Source: Aquatica leii (taxonomy: Eukaryota; Arthropoda; Insecta; Coleoptera; Lampyridae). From it: DNA of 64,000 nt. Location: NCBI GenBank assembly GCA_035610365.1, contig CM069439.1, positions 6,386,001 through 6,450,000 of the forward strand. Direction: 5' to 3'. Shown here one piece after another: positions 59,481 to 64,000 of this stretch. Each line of letters starts with the position of its first letter. The first letter of the stretch is position 1. Made by a program: the position numbers and the translations under genes. Under the pieces are notes generated by a model. The model ran no database searches and had not been told where the DNA came from. It was given only the letters and a program-made list of their open reading frames with translations.

Positions 59481-61346
59481 TTGGACAGTGAGGACGCTCC
59501 TCTGACTCTTAGGATTGCGCAAGTGAATCTTCAGCGTTCTCGTGCTGCAACCTTGAAAGTCATGGGCTTCTCCTCCGATAACGACATTGACATTTTACTG
59601 ACCCAAGAGCCCTATGTGTATCGTTCTGGTTCGAATATAGACTCGCTGGGGCGGCCTTGCCCTTCAACAGGATCACCGCATCCACTTCTATGCGGTATTT
59701 CTTGGCTATTGATTTCAATAGCGCGAAGCCCGTCGTAGTAGTTACCCTCAGTCATATAACTAATGACTGCACTGCCGTATCCATGATTACAGTTAGAAAC
59801 ACCTCCTTGGGGTGTCATTGGCGTATATTGGCCACCAAGCGAAAATGTTCGCATTCATCTACAACATCTAGACAGAGTTTTGAACGAACTAAGAGGCGTC
59901 CCAATTATTATAGGTGATTTTAATTCTAAATCGCCGCTTTGGCACTCCTTGCTTACTGACGCACGAGGCAGAAGCATAGAGAACTTCGTGGGTGAACGTG
60001 ACCTATGTGTTGTAAATGAGCCCAACCAACCTTTCACCTTTGCTAGTCACCAAGGTTCTTCAAACATTGATGTCACTCTAGCATCGCAAGTTTTAGCAAG
60101 AAAAATTTCTAACTGGAAAGTAATCCCTGAGATGATTGAAAGTGACCACCGACTTATACGTTTTGATTTAACCGTCGAAAATCCTCGACCGGTTCCGATC
60201 CCTAAGCGTATCCTAAATGTAAAACACATAGATCCTGTCAAGCTGTCCATTGAGTTCGTTCGAATTCTAGAGCTGGTGTACCGTGGTGGAGTCCAAAGCT
60301 AAATAGGTTAAAGCGAGTCGTACGTTGTTAAGAAAGCAAACACAAAAAGCCCCAGCAGAGCTAAAAACTCAATGGCTAAATTCGTATAAGGCCGTGCTTT
60401 ACCGGTACAAACTGCCAGTGAAGAATGCAAAATTTAGCTCATGGCAAAGGTTTGTTGAGAAAAGTTTGACAGCGAGTCCGCGGAGACTAGTTTATAAAAT
60501 TTCCTCACAAAAGTTTCCGACTATCCAACGTGACGGTGACAGATACACTCTCACAGAGCAAGACACAATTAAGTCAATTGTTAGTTCCCTTTTCCCAGAC
60601 GACGATCCTTACGAAGTCCGAATTAGATTCCGTTCTTTTGCAAATATTGAATCCCGACCAGAGTGGGTGGTTACAAAAGAAGATATAGGGTCAGTGGTTA
60701 GCAGAATTTCCAAGAATAAAGCTCCCGGACACGACGGAATACACTGTAACGTTCTAAGAATAGTCGTAAAAGATTCCCTCTCTTCTACGTTCATTGACCT
60801 ATTTAATTCTTGTGTTCAATGCGGGTATTTTCCAAACAGTTGGAAAACTGGTAGGCTAATCACGACTCTCAAGACTGGTAAGAGGGATCTCGCCAGCCCT
60901 AATTCGTACCGTCCGATAACGCTACTTTTAGAACTACGTAAACTTTTCGAACGTGTATCGTTAAAGAAATTATATGACACTATCCCTCAACAACGACTAT
61001 TCCATCCTAGTCAATACGGGTTTGTTCCTGGCAAATCGACGACAGACGCCATTTGTAAATTAATCACAAAAGTACAGACAAACGTCTCCAACTATAGACC
61101 TTATGCGTCGTGGCAAAATATCCCCCTCTGCATCTTCTATTGCAGGAAACATACTGCATTCACGTTTTCTCAAGGGCTGGCACTTGTACCTTTTTAGACC
61201 AGCAAGTTTCGACCGCAGATTTTCCTTTCTTTTCGGCCGTCAAGCGTCAGCTCAAGACTTTGATCTTGGATGAATGGCGGCCGCTGTGGGATTCATGCCA
61301 TAAGGAGCGTAACGCCTATTCCATGATACCCAATATCCTAAACTGA
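59481..61346 (+). pseudogene. ORF2 (endonuclease-RT) of the R1-clade element, disrupted
   Basis: It begins RIAQVNLQRSRAATLKVMGF and DIDILLTQEPYVYRS (apurinic-type endonuclease). After a frameshift near 59650-59880 come VPIIIGDFNSKSPLWHSLLT, ASHQGSSNIDVTLASQ and IESDHRLIRF, the catalytic GDFN/SN.D/SDH set. RT follows at 60325-61090: VVSRISKNKAPGHDGI, FPNSWKTGRLITTLKTGKR, NSYRPITLLLELRKLFERV and HPSQYGFVPGKSTTDAI. The palm with its A and YADD motifs is then missing. The reading resumes near 61230 with KRQLKTLILDEWRPLWDS, part of the C-terminal domain, and LPCGVPDTQSHRILAC near 61440. Endonuclease type and C-terminal layout favour the R1 clade. Confidence 0.8.
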
Positions 61347-62039
61347 ATCCGGGACGAGCGGCCGTCCAAATTCTCACATCGCACGGCGGGTTCCGTTGCC
61401 ATCTGAAACAGCAGCGTTTTAGATGACGACCGATCCCTGCCGTGTGGTGTTCCTGATACTCAGTCACATAGGATTCTCGCTTGTCAGGAGTTCGAAGATA
61501 ACCGGAGTGCCCTAAGAACCAGAGTGAACCCGTTTCCAGAGTGTCCATCCTTAGACTAGTGTCCGACGTTAACGAACTCATTGTATTCGCTAGAAGAGAC
61601 CAGAGTCAAACGTAAAAGCAGAGTCTAACTAAATTTATTTTTGAATGGACTTTTGATTTATTTATACAGTCAGCTACGACGAAGTAGGTATTTATTTAGT
61701 TACTTAATTGCACGGGGGCTTATTATTTTAGAGTATTTTATTTTGGTTATTTTTAGTCTTACTAACATTTTCAGTTTCTTTTTAGCCGTAGCTGACTTGA
61801 CTAACTGTCCTCATCCTGTCCACTACAATACCGTTTCCTTTTCCCGCCTACTTGGTTTCTAGCCTAAGAAGCGAGGATAAACCGAAAGGGAAGTGCCTGG
61901 CGGAACTTCGTGCACGAATCTGTAACATAGCCCATCCAACTCGTCTAAATAGACGATCCTTCATTTATATCCTAAATCGTTCAATCCCCTATGTGGCGAA
62001 CTTGAGCCAAGCAAGTTCGGGTGGTTGGTAGGTCCACTT

Positions 62040-62600
62040 ACTCCTCCTCCTCCAATTGGCGTCTACTATCGTGATTATTTCCTCAATAAGACTTGGCTGA
62101 CTTCGATTCTACTGAGAGAAAATTTTCAAGAGCACACAGAAATTGAACATAAAATTATTAGTCTATACAGGAAGAAAATTTTCAAAACCACACGGAAATT
62201 GGAGACAATCTAACGCCTGCTTGAATTAACCTTTTTGAGCAGATGCAAATACCAGGACATTGTCCCAGGTTTTCTGCAAATACGATATCTCATTAATACC
62301 ATTGCGGAAAACATACTGCAAAGTAATAATGATAAAAAACGAATAATAAAACAGATAAAAGTATTGGGAGGAACGAATCTGTTTAGAAAGAACATAGAAC
62401 ATTTGTCCTTGACAAAATTATTAATGATGAAAGAAGCAATTGGAAGCAATACACAAAGATAATGAGTACTAAGTTCAGATAAAGAAATGCAAAGATATGA
62501 TAGAAGTGAAAAATTAGTGCGCGAAAAAGGCGAATTAAGTGAAAAGTGAAATTTGTTCATGTTCGTAATAGAAAAAATGAAATCCTTTAACTGAATAGAA
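62040..62600 (+). mobile_element. Penelope-like element N-terminal region fragment
   Basis: Plus-strand frames give LELTFLSRCKYQDIVPGFLQ (near 62225-62285), followed by LINTIAENILQSNNDKKRII and ALT/LSLTKLLMMKEAIG-like helices up to 62460. This resembles the helical N-terminal region of PLE proteins (FL..CR...IVP..L.I...I.T..A..I), upstream of the RT. Just before it, two near copies of GAAAATTTTCAA..CACAC.G (62119 and 62176) form a short direct repeat. No RT follows before ETFA. Confidence 0.5.
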
Positions 62601-62809
62601 GAAAGTATAACTAATCGTCACTTTTCAAAATTAAATTACAAAAAAACTTGCATAGATCAACTGTTACAAACCAGATTAGGGGTAAACATTTGCAATATTT
62701 AAAACGTAAACAATAAATTTAAGTAAATTTTGTTAAAAATATTATTTCTTTTGTATGTAAAATAGTTTATTTGTAAAGTAAAAATTGTAGTTTTTCAATA
62801 TGAATTTTT

Positions 62810-64000
<1,191 letters not shown>

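Larger units (their letters stand above)
58230..62030 (+). mobile_element. R1-clade non-LTR retrotransposon, two ORFs, internal deletion in RT
   Basis: 5' leader, then ORF1 (from 58440) and ORF2 (from about 59481), and a GC-richer 3' region to about 62030. Base composition is clearly richer in G+C than the host DNA around it. ORF2 has endonuclease and RT domains as in R1-type LINEs; ORF1 carries zinc knuckles. Frameshifts in ORF1 and in the endonuclease, plus loss of the RT catalytic core, make it inactive. The 3' region holds an inverted pair AGTCAGCTACG / CGTAGCTGACT (61670 and 61786). The ends are estimates; no target duplication was found. Confidence 0.8.

Overview
This is AT-rich nuclear DNA from an animal, almost certainly an insect. 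The reasons are spliceosomal introns of only 49-51 bp with standard GT-AG borders, a single-exon forkhead gene of the FoxB class, an intron-rich electron-transfer-flavoprotein alpha gene, and a transposon load typical of insects (Penelope-like elements, R1-clade LINE, RTE-type LINE, copia, hAT, pogo, Tc1/mariner). A beetle would fit the intron sizes and repeat mix, but the order cannot be fixed from the sequence.

Only three host genes are supported: the 3' part of ETFA at the right edge (minus strand, six exons seen), FoxB at 52.6-53.3 kb (minus, one exon), and a small two-exon gene of unknown function at 23.3-23.7 kb (plus). Almost everything else recognisable is mobile DNA, mostly decayed.

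Layout: 0-1.8 kb, Penelope-like element (PLE) with RT and GIY-YIG remains; 1.9-2.6 kb, pogo-type transposase; 2.7-2.96 kb, a GC-richer unexplained block; 3-7.6 kb, AT-rich DNA without genes; 7.8-8.5 kb, IS630/Tc1/mariner-type transposase; 8.9-9.2 kb, a compact foldback insertion made of PLE terminal sequence and bounded by a 12-bp duplication; 11.8-15.8 kb, a hAT transposase joined in frame to a copia element; 15.9-16.1 kb, a second foldback; 17.8-18.9 kb, a 157-169 bp tandem repeat; 19.0-19.7 kb, PLE ends; 19.8-20.9 and 24.5-25.45 kb, two copies of a non-autonomous element rich in CAAGAC motifs, on either side of a PLE (21.3-22.6 kb) and the small gene; 27.6-28.2 kb, PLE; 28.6-30.3 kb, decayed gene of the DUF7869-like insect family; 30.41-33.22 kb, a hAT element with both ends and an 8-bp target duplication; 37.1-37.6 kb, a short element with long terminal inverted repeats; 37.6-39.0 kb, RTE-type RT with an internal 187-bp tandem duplication; 39-45 kb, gene-poor; 45.3-46.1 kb, PLE; 48.7-49.4 kb, mariner-type transposase; 49.4-54.8 kb, FoxB in a gene-poor setting; 55.1-56.3 kb, a low-complexity lysine-rich (minus) tract; 56.5-58.2 kb, PLE; 58.2-62.0 kb, R1-clade LINE; 62.0-62.6 kb, PLE N-terminal region; 62.8-64 kb, ETFA.

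The most distinctive content is the concentration of at least eight PLE-derived segments of several lineages. Some carry box I / box II signatures resembling the hammerhead ribozymes known from PLEs, and the same signature recurs in three short palindromic elements. The second theme is a hAT-like non-autonomous family whose ends are packed with CAAGAC/GTCTTG repeats. All homology calls come from reading translations by eye; no database search was run.
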